Below are positions 47,030 through 58,134 of a stretch of DNA of 64,000 bases, piece by piece. The stretch comes from Lucinisca nassula. Its lineage: Eukaryota; Mollusca; Bivalvia; Lucinida; Lucinidae. The notes beneath the pieces are model-generated. The model was not told the DNA's origin, did no database searches, and saw only the letters and a list, made by a program, of their open reading frames with translations. The first letter of the stretch is position 1. Each line of letters opens with the position of its first letter. A program made the translations under genes and the position numbers. The stretch covers positions 44,447,431 through 44,511,430 of the forward strand of contig OY757026.1 in NCBI GenBank assembly GCA_963580285.1, read 5' to 3'.

Positions 47030-47550
47030 ATTCTGTAACTGTGTCAAACACATTGTTTCGAAATCTGAAAGAAATATTTTTTGCACTAGTCATTAGGTAT
47101 TTAGTTACTTTTCAATGGAAAACACAAAAATTAGCTATTGTACGGGTACACTCTAGCAGCATATCAATAGAATATATTTTAGATCATTAAATAAATGAGT
47201 TGAAATGATTCAAAAGTAACTTGTAGCATGACTATCCTGCCCACTTCCTAACAGAATTTATCTTTACCTATTTTAATCATTTAATAACTATTTATTTATT
47301 TATTTATCTACTAAGCTATTGAATTTTTACTTTGTAACTATTTTTATATTTATTTATTTACTTTATTTTTTACTTATTTATTTTATACTTATTTATTAAT
47401 TTATTTCTTATTAATTTATTCATTATTTAATGTTTATATTATTTATTTATTTACTTTAATGTTAAGAAGTCAACAAAACAGGTCATTCTACAAGTTCACA
47501 AAGTTATCAAAAATTGAACAAGAAAGCAATCCAAGGGACAGCCATATCGC
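47030..47550 (+). repeat. Segmental duplication, partial copy D
   Basis: ctctagcagcatatcaatag, taacttgtagcatgactatc, a long tatttattta stretch, and tcattctacaagttcacaaa line up with 37965-38220 and 44490-44840. Confidence 0.6.
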
Positions 47551-48060
47551 CCTGCCGGAGCCCAACCCAGAATGCCCAAGCCACAGGCTCCACTCATCAT
47601 CCCACCTAGGCCATAATTTGAGCAAAGTTCATGAAAATCCCTCCATGGGCAAAAGGGAAATAGAGCTGACAGGAAACCCTAAGGCTCAACAGTATGACCC
47701 TCATCTGCAATCCTCACCCAGAGCCTGCATGATTAAGCTACCAGTTCAGCATATCATCCCATTCTGTCCAACACTAGACCAAAGCCCAATCAAAATCCTT
47801 CCAATGGCAAGGAGACTATCAGATATAGCAGAGAAACAAATCTTGAGCCCAAACTCCCAAGCCCTAACCACCTTTAGTATTTCAGGTGGTCCAGTGTTGA
47901 AAAACCAAGTTGTTGGGATTTAGAACTTAAGCAAAGCATCCTTATGCCTAGAAGAGGTATTACTACAGTAAACTAAATCTAGAATCATTTTTCAGATAAA
48001 ACAAAATCCCCCAGAGTCCACCCTGCTTTGTGACATTTTAAGGCAGTTCTTATTTCAACA

Positions 48061-48286
48061 GACATTCATGGCCTAGTGGATAAGAGCACTGATTCTTAAT
48101 CATTAGGCCTCTAACAACGAGCCTGGCTTGGATCACATGTGAGATGCTAAGTTCTGCAATAGAAGGCCAGGCAATTTAATTCCAGGTATTTTTTTCCCCA
48201 ACTGATTACAAATTGGCTCAATGTAAGTGAAATAACCTTCAATGGGCTGTGAAACATACAAAAAAAAAACAAAAAACACTTAATTT
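48061..48286 (+). mobile_element. SINE-1 in copy C
   Basis: catggcctagtggataagag head, tgtaagtgaaataaccttca, and an A-rich tail. Confidence 0.75.
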
Positions 48287-50102
48287 GTTATTATGAAATT
48301 GAAAGCTGCCCTGTCCATCCATCTAGTGTTTTGGTACTAACTTTCATGCAAATAAATATCACTGTTTTATGATAGCTATTCTGTTTGTGTCTCTAAAGCA
48401 TGATTTGGCACTTGTCGTGCACGTCTGACACTTGAATTTTCTTTAAATTACTTTGTGGACATGTAGTATGATTGTCTCCTTTCAGCTTTATACTCTTAAA
48501 AATTAAATAGGTGAATAAATATTAAAATAAAACAAAAAGAAAAGAACAAAAATCTTATGAATTAATAAATAACTAAACAATTGAAAATTTAACCCGTAAG
48601 TAAATAGTTAAACTAATATGTAATTTATCAAATAAATATATAAATAGATAAATAATAATGAATGAAAATAATGTAATCAAATGGAAAGTGGGATAGTCAT
48701 GTTACAAGCCACTTATATCACAATTTAATTAACTTTATGATGTTTGATTATCTCTTGGTATAAACTGATATGCTGCTAGAATGAATTAATCCATTGCCTA
48801 AAGTTTGGCTTACTGGATTCTTTCAATTTCTGTGTGAACTTACCGAGAGACGTGTGCATAAAACGATAACTCCAAAATAATCTGTTTGGCACAGAACATT
48901 GATAGTTTATATCATGAAGTCTTAGATTAGTGAGTTCGACAGTTACGAAATTAGAAAAAACATGCTTTCATCACAAAGTCCAGATCATGCCACATTTAGC
49001 CTGTTTGGTTTTTTGACATTGTTCATTATATGTAGATGTAATGTGATAGATGGATGGACTGTGATTGACTGGGGATTGCTTGGTCGTTATATCAAATTGT
49101 CCAGCGGTAGTTCTGGCAGTGTAATACACGGTGATAGGACTAGCAACTACATTTTACAGTGATGGGCAGGGTGTTTATCGGTAGCTGTTGTGATGTTCAT
49201 TGTTCTATCAGTTAACCTCAAAGTCTCGTTAGATAAATGGACTTGTAGTGATCTGTATTACCGGTAAGAGCTAGTGAAATTTGTTCAATGTAATGTAAGT
49301 TTTGAACTGGCCACTTATTGCTCAGATGCCTAGATCTAAATAACCTAGATAATGTTGGTTGGCCTGTGAAAAGTTGAACAATTTACATGAAATGCCAAGC
49401 ATCAATCTTAACAGATGTTTTTATATTTTATATATTTTTTTTCATTCTAGTGCAGCACAGCCAATCATAATGTGGCGTATGATGGCCATGGTAATTGCCA
49501 TAGTGATAGTCTTGTGAATTATGAGATGGTCATGTAGTGATGTGATGGTCAATTGTCGGTCAATTCTTAGCTGGAGTAGAGGTGTCAGCATTCCAGATTG
49601 TAATGGAGTCTGATGTTATCCTAGCAAGAATGTAGTTGTAATAAACTGCACAGCATGTGTAGTTGGTAGATATTCTATTAATGTCACATCTTGAGCTAAG
49701 AATTAGTTGCCATTGTCATTCTAATTATTTTTGTTGTTTATCAATGGTCGGTATAAAGAGGGTTGATTGAAGCAAGTATTCTACTAAAGTCAGGATTTAA
49801 AAGATGACCTTTCTTTAATTTAAAACTAAGTAGATAATACAAACACACTGAATAGAAGGTGAGTCTAGTAATATTGATGAGAAGAAACTGATCACACATG
49901 AGTACTAGTAAACTGCTCAAAAACTAAAACTTTGCGAATCAGACCGTCCAGTGCATTAAAAGCCCTTTAGATTCATTGGGCTTTAAAGGTCGTCATGCCC
50001 CACCACTAAAAAGGAGGCGGTGTATGTTATATTGTCCGATATTTTGATACTTTTTGGAGTTGATGCTCTTTGAACATCGAACATAGCAGTATCTATCAGT
50101 TT

Positions 50103-50417
50103 CGTGTCTTGTTTGTTTGTATTGGAGTTTAAAGGCCCAGTAAACACTTTTTAGGTCATTTTTGAGCCGGTCAGTTTACCTATCCACACTTTTCCTGGGC
50201 AGGCCTATATGTAAACGGTAAACCAGTACAGTGCACATTCTTTTGCAAGAAACTGGCAACTTCCCTTCTTGAATCAGCAGAAGGGAGAGAATGACCATAG
50301 CAACGATTTCATGATCAATCTCCATGAAAGAATGTTGCCGACCCAAGCAGGTATCGAAACTTAGTCCTGATCATTAGTCAGACGTGCATCCGACTGAGCT
50401 ACAGAGGCTGGCTATAA
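50103..50417 (-). mobile_element. SINE-3
   Basis: Minus strand head with tgtagctcagtcggatgcac (A box) and the sequence gtttcgatacctgcttgggt (B box region). Core aggcctgcccaggaaaagtg, end gggcctttaaactccaatac and acaaacaaac. Confidence 0.82.
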
Positions 50418-50549
50418 GTTTCGTGTTCGCTTCATAACTGCTACCATTTGAGATATTTTCACTAAACTTCAGACATTTAGAGCACCATGAGATGACCTGC
50501 AGAACATTTGAACCATAACTTTTAGAGTTTTTGCCCCTTGAACCCAACC

Positions 50550-50845
50550 CCGCCCATCAGGGATTGAGGAAAATAGATTGGGCTGCATGCTGCTTCCACG
50601 CAGAGCTGAAACCGACCACACAGGAGTACTGGTAAACAGCTTCGGTTTTAAGCCTACCCGCGTATAGTGTTGCAAGTCTGACAGTCCATGCATATAAACG
50701 TTATTGGTTTCATTGGACGGCAGGGCTTGAGATGTCATTTCATCTGAATAGTGGGTAAAAGTCCCATAAAATTGGAAGCAACATCTCCAAAATGGCCTAT
50801 ACATTGTTGACGGTGACGTTATACCTCAAATCAAACAAAAGATTG
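50550..50845 (+). mobile_element. SINE-5
   Basis: ttgggctgcatgctgcttcc to gtgacgttatacctcaaatc and aaacaaaag. Confidence 0.8.
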
Positions 50846-50952
50846 TCCCTTGAACAATATCCATCCATCCATGAAAACTTCTTCGGTCATTTCACACTGA
50901 AGATGCTTCAAGAATTGCAGTTGTCAGTTTTGGGCGGAATTGTTCAGTGTAC

Positions 50953-51117
50953 TGCTTACCGTGGTGCAGTGGTTACGCTACTCGCCTTGTAAACCTGGGA
51001 TCGCAGGATTGATCCCGGGCTTCTCCAGACTTTCGGATGAGTCTTTAAACCGAGGTCCCGTCTCCGTATGACCTTAGCTGTTGGTGGGACGTAAAACTTA
51101 AACTCACTCACTCAGTG
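50953..51117 (+). mobile_element. SINE-4, short tRNA-derived SINE
   Basis: gtggtgcagtggttacgcta (A box), caggattgatcccgggc (B box), then tgaccttagctgttggtggg, acgtaaaacttaaactcact and a cactcactcag tail. About 165 bp. Confidence 0.8.
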
Positions 51118-51609
51118 TACTGCTTGGGAAAATTAATGGTTTGGTAAACTGACCGGCTCAGTGCAAGCATGTGTTGACTGGATGTCACACTCCAAACTAG
51201 CTTGAGCTTTGTATGCCATAATTGGTTCCAAATAATTTTGACAAAGCCCGTTACCACCTTGTAAATCTGGAGCATTGATTGGTTGCTATGGCAAATTGTT
51301 TCCATAGACTGATGATGGGGAAAATTGAAAAATGGCATTTACTGCCAATTAAGTCACCAGATATTTTGACCAAACAATAATAGAAATGTTTCTTGAGTAA
51401 ACTTCTTTCAGCCATATGCTTTTATGCCAACATGAGGGTCCCCCAGGTTGTGTCGGGGCCATGTCCCAACCCCAACATTTCATTTGATCATATAAAAAGA
51501 TAAAAGATAAAGAAGACCTATTTAATGTTGTATATCATAAACAAGTACCATAAGCTCTGTAGAGCTCTTATTGTGACAATGTATCATTAACACTTACCTG
51601 CCTTCACTT
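51118..51609 (-). repeat. Inverted copy of 40.1 kb block plus CR-B fragment
   Basis: tttgtatgccataattggtt and gttaccaccttgtaaatctg match 40140-40210 in reverse. 51285-51600 is a reversed CR-B tail (ggttgctatggcaaattgtt, catgagggtcccccaggttg, gctctgtagagctcttattg). Confidence 0.65.
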
Positions 51610-51839
51610 ATTAGCTCACCTAGAGCACAGGTCAGCTGATGCCGTGGCCTGTTGTCCATTGTTAGCTTTGAACATTTTCGACAACTCTTCCCAAACCGGA
51701 AGTCAGATTAAGCTGATACATGGAGATTCAGATTTGCTAAAATGGTTCCGTTTGGATTTACAAGATTGCTGCTATGGCAGCCCTCTTGAAATTCATCAAA
51801 CAACCTCTCCCAAACCAAGTTGAGCTGACCTGATGGAAG

Positions 51840-51916
51840 AGTGAGTGAGTGTTTCAGTTTTACGTCCCACCAACAGCTAAGGTCATACGGAGACGGGACC
51901 TCGGTTTAAAGAGAAA
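51840..51916 (-). mobile_element. SINE-4, 5'-truncated, with 11-bp target duplication
   Basis: agtgagtgagtgtttcagtt then ttacgtcccaccaacagcta. It is only the 3' part. Flanks cctgatggaag at 51829-51839 and 51917-51927. Confidence 0.8.
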
Positions 51917-51929
51917 CCTGATGGAAGGT

Positions 51930-52259
51930 GTGTGTGTGTGTGTGTGTGAATTCGGGTTTAACGTCACTTTCAACAATTTTTCAGTCATATCACGACGGTG
52001 TCTGGTTGCGACAGGGAGCTCAATGCTTACGTTTATAGTGCTGCCTCACTGAAGTATCATGTCCCAGACACATTACATGATACCACACCCAGTCACATTA
52101 TCCTGACACTGGATCAACCAGTCCTAGCTCTACCCCGTGCCAAGCGAGGAGCAGCTAGTACCATTTTTAACGACTTTGATATGTCGCGGCCCGGGATCGA
52201 ACCCGAGACCTCCCGTTCCCCGGAGCAGACACTCTACCAACTGAGCTATCGGGGCCGGT
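51930..52259 (-). mobile_element. SINE-2 with 12-bp target duplication
   Basis: Minus strand: tagctcagttggtagagtgt (A box), ctcgggttcgatcccgggcc (B box), gacgttaaacccgaattcac and a CA tail. Flanks ctgatggaaggt at 51918-51929 and 52260-52271. Confidence 0.93.
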
Positions 52260-52790
52260 CTGATGGAAGGTATCGGGGTTACATGGAGATTCAGATTTGC
52301 TAAAAAGTCCATTCTGATATCCAACATGGCCGCCATGGGGGCCATCTAGAAATTCTTAAAATGATATCTCCTCCCAAACTAACGGTTGAATTGAGCTGAA
52401 ACATGATAGGGAGGCATCAGGGTGACATTTAGATTTAGATTTGCTCAAATTGTTCCTTTTCAATAGCGAAGATGGCCACCGTCGTTGATGGCCACCTTGA
52501 AATTCTTCAAACGACATCTCCCGAACCAAAGTTCGAACTGAGCTGAAACTTGATGGGAGGCATCAGGTTGAAATGGAGATTCAGATTTGCTAAAATCATT
52601 TCATTCAGATATCCAAAATGGCAGCCATCTTGAAATTCTTCAAATGACATTCCAAACCAAAGGTTGAATTGAGGTGAACTTGATTGGAGGCATCAGGATG
52701 ACATGGAGATTCAGATTTGCTTAAAATGTTCCATTCCGATATCCAAGATGGCTGCCATCTTGAACTTCTTTTATAGAACATATTCAAATG

Positions 52791-53045
52791 CATCACGATA
52801 ACACACCCGTATGCCATAGTGCATTTTTCACATCTCCAAAATGGCTACTTGTCTGATGAAAATCTATGATATTTGTCTTACTTATACTGCAAACATAGGT
52901 TGTGAGTGCTGGTTAGAACCGCCTCATTGAGGCAATTCTAACAAGTACCCACAACCTATGTTTTGGAGCAGAAATAAGAAAAATAATGTTTACCCCCATA
53001 AACCCCAGTTTTCTCTATATAAGGTGTGTTTATGGGGGGGGGGGA
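52791..53045. mobile_element. MITE-A, decayed
   Basis: catcacgataacacacccgt at the left; central ggttagaaccgcctcattga and complement; right part ccccataaaccccagttttc, then a G run. Confidence 0.75.
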
Positions 53046-53240
53046 TCCAGTGTTCAATCTAGGATTTGGTGTTAGGGGCACTTGGGCCCACAGACCTTGC
53101 AAAAGGGGACCATTTGAAAATTTAGGGGGTCCATAGATTATACTAAATTTAGCTGCAAGATCCATCTTTAGTTTGAAATGTAGGTTGCATGATAACGAGG
53201 GCCATGATGGCCCTGGATCGCTCATCTGATCCATAGAGTA
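53046..53240. repeat. CR-A scraps and head
   Basis: 53194-53240, acgagggccatgatggccct then ggatcgctcatctgatccat, is a CR-A head, cut at gagta by the CR-B head that follows. Confidence 0.6.
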
Positions 53241-54762
53241 ACAAGAGGCCCATGGGCCACTATGCTCACCAGAGCTCAGGCGGGTACTGCCCACTGGCAG
53301 CCATATATGTCTTTAATTTATTGATTATAAAGTCTCCCAAACGAACACCCTTTTCCAAATGAGCACCCATGTGGACTTTGTATCTGAAATATTAGGCCTT
53401 TTATTTAGTGGAGGGGTTGGACATGGACCCAACAGAGCCCAGGTTGGTATCACTGAATGCATCTTATCATAATGAACAAGAATATATATGGTTTAGGTGT
53501 GTGGATGTTGCTGAGATATAAGGCCTTTTAAGCTGTGGAGGGGTTGGAGCATGGCCCTCGCAGACCCCAGGAAATCTAGGATTGTTGTCCTTGAATGTGT
53601 CTTATCATTAAGGAACAAGAAAATTATATTGTTTAGGAGTTAGGATCTGAACTGTTTCTGAGATATGAGGCCCTCTTATGAAGTGAAAAGGAGAGGAATG
53701 GCCCCTGTGGACCGCCAAGTTGGTGTGACTGAATGCATCTAATCACAAGGAACAAGAATATATATGATTATGAGGTGGGGATCTTAATGGTGTCTGAGAT
53801 ATATGGCCTTTTATGAAGTTGAGGGGGTGGGAGGCATGGCATCACACATTGCCCTAGCACAAAGAGACCCCAGGTTGATGAGACTGAATGAGTCTTATCA
53901 TAAGGAACACAAGTATACATGCATAAGGGGTGGGGATCTGAGCAGTTTCTGAGATATATGACATTTTATGAAATGGCAGGGTTGGACATGGCCCTGATGC
54001 ACCCCAGGAGACCCCTAGGTTGGAATCACTGAATGCATCTTATAAGGAACAAGAATATATATGGTTTAGGGGTGGGGAGCTAAACCGTTTCCGAGATATT
54101 AGGCCTTTTATGGAATAGAGGGGTGGGACATGGCCCGGGCAAATCCAAGGGGGCCCAACAGGTTGCGGTCACTGAATACGTCTTATCATAAGAAACAAGA
54201 ATATATATGGTTTTGGGGTGAGGATCTGAAAGGTTTCTGAGATATATCGCCTTTTATGAAGTGGAGGTGTGGGGCATGGTCCCAGCGCACCCTTGGAGAC
54301 CCCTAGGTTGTAATCACTGAATGCGTCTTATCATATAAAGGAACAAGAATATATATGGTTTAAGGGTGGGGATCTAAACGGTTTTTGAGATATTGGGCCT
54401 TTCAAGAAGTGGAGGGGGTGGGGTATGGCCCGGGCACATCCCAGGGGACCACCAGGTTGGTGTGACTGAATGCGTCTTATAAGAAACAAGAATATATACT
54501 GTTTTGGGGTGGGGATCTGAAAGGTTTCGGAGATATATCCCCTTTTATGAAGTGAAGGGGTGGGGTATGGCCCCGGCACACCCCGGGAGACACCTAGGTT
54601 GGTATCACTGAGTGAGTCATAAGAAAATATATGGTTTAGAGGTGGGGTTCTGAACTGTTTCTGAGATATTGGGCCTTTTACGAAGTGGAGGGGTGGGGCA
54701 AGGCCCGGGCACATCCCAGGAGACCCCTAGGTTGGTGTGACTGAATGCGTCTCATCATTAGA
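53241..54762 (+). repeat. CR-B composite repeat without tail
   Basis: Head acaagaggcccatgggccac, then about ten units of 140-150 bp as at 40524. The CR-E head replaces the tail. Confidence 0.8.
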
Positions 54763-55262
54763 CTAGAAATGCGTTCATAGGACACGGATGCCCCCGCCTG
54801 AAAATATGTCTGTTCATATCAATCCATAGAATGGGCCTCCGTGGCCTAGTGGTTAAGAGCGCTGACTCTTGATCATTAGGACTCTCACCGCTGTGGTTCG
54901 AGCCTCGCGCGGGTCACATGTGAGACGCCAAGTTCTGCAACGGAAGGTCAGATGGGTTTTCTCCGGGTACTCTGGTTTTTGCCTACCTTTGATTAACGAT
55001 CGGCTCGATATGAGTGAAATAATCTTGAAAGGGCCGTAAAACCAAAACCAAAAAAAAAAACCCCATAGTAAGTTATTGACGGTGTTTAAGTTTTGGACCT
55101 TTTTTTTAATTCACATTTGACCTCTAAGTATGACATTGACCTTGGAGGCAAGGACCTTGGTTTTGTGTGAGGCAGATTGTCTCATGATGGCCAACATTTC
55201 TGCCAAGTAATTTCAAAATCCATTCAGAAATAAGAAAGTTATTGACTGTGTTTAAGTTTCGG
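54763..55262 (+). repeat. CR-E composite repeat split by SINE-1
   Basis: Head ctagaaatgcgttcatagga then cacggatgcccccgc. The unit tatgacattgaccttggagg resumes after the SINE. It ends in IRE-1-related sequence. Confidence 0.75.
54831..55060 (+). mobile_element. SINE-1, best-preserved copy
   Basis: tgggcctccgtggcctagtg, gctgtggttcgagcctcgcg (B box), tcttgaaagggccgtaaaac and a short A tail. Short flanks ccatag on both sides. Confidence 0.85.
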
Positions 55263-56410
55263 ACTAATTGTCTATGCTGTTTGCAATTGTATATACCAAA
55301 TGCATGCCGCAAAAGTATGTCGCAACATGTGGGAAAATGCAAATTTTCCGCGAAAAAGTCCATTTGTTCGCAATTGTCTATGCTGCATCTCTGTGGCAGG
55401 TTTGGAAAAAGTAGCCGAAACTGCCGGTAGCCCCGACCAAAAATGCGCTATAGTAATTCTATTGCACCCCACTTGTGGAGCCCACCCTGGGGCGGGTGGG
55501 TGGAGCCCACCCGGGGGCGGGTGGGTGGGCCCCACATTATTGCGGGTGCGGGGATGAAAAATAATTTTGTCCCAGAACCCCCACTCTCTATACTACTCCA
55601 GGTCTTTGATATTTGCATTGTAGCTTCATCTAGTGGACCTTTTCCAAGATTGTTCAAATTATAGCCTTTGTTGATATTTGGTATGAAGCTTCACCTTTTT
55701 AGACCCCCAGGGGGGGCTAATAGGATGGACATTGTCCGTTCTCATCTGCGTCATCGTCGTTTACACTTTCAAACGACATCTCTAAAGCCACTGGACCGAT
55801 TGGGCCCAAATTTTATTGGAAGCATCCTTTGGCTGGGGGATTGAAAGTTTTTGTTTTTTTTTATGAAAATAGGCTTATTAGTTTGGTTGCTATGGCAACT
55901 TAGATTTTCCATAGACTTTTAAAGGGGGAATATTGAAAAACGGCGTTTACTGCCAAGTCATTGCAGATATTTTGGCAAAACTTTTATAGAACTATTCCTT
56001 GAGTGGACGTTTTAGCCACATGCTTTTATACCAATCTGGGAGTCCCCCAGGGTGTGCCAGGGCCATGCCCCATCCCCTCAAGTGCATAAAACGCCATATA
56101 TCTCAAGAACCATTCGGATCCCCACCCCTAAACTGTATATTCTTTTTTATGCCTTAAACGCAGTCAATAACTTATTTCTGCATGGATTTTGAAATTGCTC
56201 TGTAGAAATGTTGACCATCATGGGACGATGTGCGCGTGCAAAACCGTGGCCATTACCTCCAAGGTTAGGGTCATACTTAGAGGTCAAAGGTAAAAAAACC
56301 CAGACTTTTTGCAGAAAATTTGCATTTTTCCACACGTTGCAACATACTTTTGTGACATACTTCCGGCATATACAATTGCAACTAGCATAGACATATGCAA
56401 CCGATATAGA
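55263..56410. repeat. Palindromic junction left of IRE-1
   Basis: 55263-55365 (gtctatgctgtttgcaattg, gtatgtcgcaacatgtggg) is inverted at 56310-56410. Between them are 55385-55607, a same-direction copy of the right end of IRE-1, and reversed fragments of CR-A (55608-55712), CR-B (55713-56150) and CR-E (56150-56300). Confidence 0.65.
55385..55607 (+). repeat. Orphan copy of the IRE-1 right end
   Basis: gtggcaggtttggaaaaagt, ctgccggtagccccgaccaa, aaatgcgctatagtaattct, a GC-rich hairpin region, then ccagaacccccactctctat. The same order is at 61985-62177 in the same direction. The hairpin part is duplicated here. Confidence 0.85.
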
Positions 56411-56565
56411 CAAATGCATCTGGTATATGAGAACGCAAAACTGCGAGATGACCTTGCGGAGCTGCGCGGTTGGCCCTCCTGCGGGGAAGGACGAAGTGCC
56501 TAAAGAAGGGGACGAAGGTATAGCGCCTTTCAACGGACATAGAGGAACAAAAACGAAATACAGGT

Positions 56566-57600
56566 ACTATAGTGCATTTTTAGTGCATTTTTGGTCGGGG
56601 CTACCGGCAGTTTCGGCTACTTTTTGCAGACCTGCCACAGAGATGCCTGCGAGAGGAGAGGCGGCCATTTTTCGTGTAGCCCAATTTCAATTTATACAAA
56701 CAGTGCCCAAAAACATCTCTAGCAACTGTACACTAGATCTACTATGGCAGTGCAAGCAACATTCCAGGCCATGGGCCTACGGTCTGAAAAAGGGGTATCC
56801 ACACACCTTCTCCAAAAGAACGCGCACAAGAGCAATCTTGTATCAGACATCTCCAAGGTCGACCATCTGGCAGGGAACCTAGGCCGCACCCACCTGCGTC
56901 CCCTCCCCGGCATTCCAACATTCGTCAACAATGTCTACGTTTTCGGCTACCTGCGCTGCGAGGACTGTTCCATTTCGGACGACTCTCTTGCACAACCGTA
57001 GAGGACAACTCCGCAAAAAAACATCGTTGCGTGGATTTCTACCCCCGTCTGCAAGAGCTGGGGACAGCCCCCCCCGACGGCAAAGCTTGCCGCTACATAC
57101 AAACATCCTCCACACGCTTGCGGCCCGAGAGGCTGCCCAAGGCGGTGTCATCCTAGCGAAAGTCTCAAGGATCGAGTACGACACAGACAGAAAGGCGCCA
57201 GCAAAGTGGCGAGAGATCTACCCAGAAACAGAACCGGCCGGCCTCTTCGTGGCGAAGGTAAATGTCTCCGAAATCCCTATGGTCGAGATGCAGGACTCCT
57301 TACCGGCCTTCAAACGCCTGCTCTTGGCCCACGGCTAAGAGGAGGCCTGGGAGAGGGCTGTGGATTGGGCCGCGGCCGACTTCGGGTTCGGCGCATGCCC
57401 ATCTTCCGGCTAGACATTCTGGGGGTCGACGAGGCGGGTGTAGAGTTGGGACCATGCCGATGCTATACCAAGGACGACAATGCAGGCACAATCTTGGCGG
57501 CCATCAAACGGCCTACACAGCTGCATCCAAACGGTCCCGACCCGGGAATCCTCCTACCCCCCTCTACCCCGGTTTCGTGGGTTTGGAGAACCGAGGAGTG
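56566..57600 (+). repeat. IRE-1 left inverted arm
   Basis: Reads tactatag, then ggtcggggctaccggcagtt, and is the reverse complement of the right arm over 56566-57336 (against 61294-62058) and 57337-57600 (against 60430-60640). Compared with the right arm it lacks about 650 bp at 57336/57337 but has about 50 bp extra near 57385-57435. Sampled blocks look roughly nine-tenths identical by eye. Confidence 0.88.
56744..57600 (+). pseudogene. Arm-encoded protein, left copy, broken
   Basis: Coding sequence continues through at least three frame segments: 56744-57001 (start MAVQATFQAMG), part of 56931-57338 (contains RIEYDTDRKAPAKW and ETEPAGLFVAKV) and part of 57206-57601 (contains VELGPCRCYTKDDNA, stop after WVWRTEE). 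The right arm encodes the same segments on the other strand, which shows they were a real protein and not chance frames. The 650-bp deletion at 57336 removes the middle of the gene. I do not recognise the protein, although YCIDYTQDF in the right-arm copy makes me think loosely of replication-initiator folds; this is only a guess. The protein was probably the largest in the element. Confidence 0.6.
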
Positions 57601-57893
57601 ACCTCCCAGTTTTCTAGATGGGAAACCTTTTTGTCCTGCGTGGGACAGGGTTTTCTGCAAATACACAACAGATACACAATAGGTGTATAGCTGGTACTTG
57701 GCAAATGCACAGCAATGTTTGGCAAAGTGCACAGCTTGTACTTGGCAAATGCACAGCAATGTTTGGCAAAATTGGCACAAACCCACCAAAAAAAAGCACT
57801 TTCCTGGGATGCCAAGCACTTTCCAGCAAAGAGAAGCACTTTCATGGAAAGGCAAACACTTTCCTGGATTTCCCATCTAGAAAACTGGGAGGT
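57601..57893. repeat. 293-bp insertion with perfect 25-bp inverted ends
   Basis: 57601-57625 (acctcccagttttctagatg, ggaaa) is the exact reverse complement of 57869-57893. Inside are a tandem pair with gtacttggcaaatgcacagc (57690 and 57733) and four aagcactttcc-type words. No clear target duplication. The right arm lacks it. It opens long frames on both strands that I regard as spurious. Confidence 0.7.
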
Positions 57894-57906
57894 CTGGGAA
57901 CAAACT

Positions 57907-58134
57907 ATGCCTTCCAAACGGGAACCATCCCAAGACGAGATCCAGGAAATCCACTCTCTGCATGGCAAGCTGTCTGCAGCCGAGGCGAAGAAGCGCTTTG
58001 GCATCTGGTTCATGAGGCTCTGCAAGATATGGCGAGACCAGCCTGCCTCTGCCGTTGCAAAGCAACAACAAACTGCTAGTGGTCCCGATGTTCCCTTTGA
58101 AGATGCCGTTTGTTCCGGTGGAACAACTGCATGA
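57907..58134 (+). CDS. Small helix-turn-helix DNA-binding protein
   Basis: A 75-residue frame from ATG at 57907 to TGA at 58132-58134. Residues about 9-45 read DEIQEIHSLHGKLSAAEAK followed by KRFGI and, after a short turn, LCKIWRD. This spacing (helix with KLSAAEAKKRFGI, turn, recognition helix ending in IWRD) is typical of helix-turn-helix domains of transposases, resolvases and small phage or viral regulators. The C-terminus is Gln/Ala-rich. The stop overlaps the next start as ATGA, and the region 58086-58106 is shared with the right arm. It likely regulates the element or binds its ends. The family is not identified. Confidence 0.6.
   Translation: MPSKREPSQDEIQEIHSLHGKLSAAEAKKRFGIWFMRLCKIWRDQPASAVAKQQQTASGPDVPFEDAVCSGGTTA

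Larger units (their letters stand above)
48060..50460 (-). repeat. Segmental duplication, copy C (inverted)
   Basis: Reverse complement of copies A and B in the same order: SINE-1 first, then catgcaaataaatatcactg, caagccacttatatcacaat, tctggcagtgtaatacacgg and gcattccagattgtaatgga, ending with SINE-3. Confidence 0.75.
51610..52790 (-). repeat. CR-G composite repeat, inverted
   Basis: Begins with the tail end in reverse, ttagctcacctagagcacag and gtcagctgatgccg, then cctgttgtccattgtt. Units with ggagattcagatttgctaaa and tgatgggaggcatcagg follow. SINE-4 and SINE-2 are inserted at 51840 and 51930. Confidence 0.75.

Noticed and set aside
47459..47923. 154-codon open frame on the plus strand
   Set aside because: It spans the border between segmental copy D and the degenerate CR-J repeat, and has no domain-like pattern.
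52185..52259. tRNA gene on the minus strand
   Set aside because: Excellent A and B boxes, but it is the head of SINE-2 with a 12-bp target duplication.
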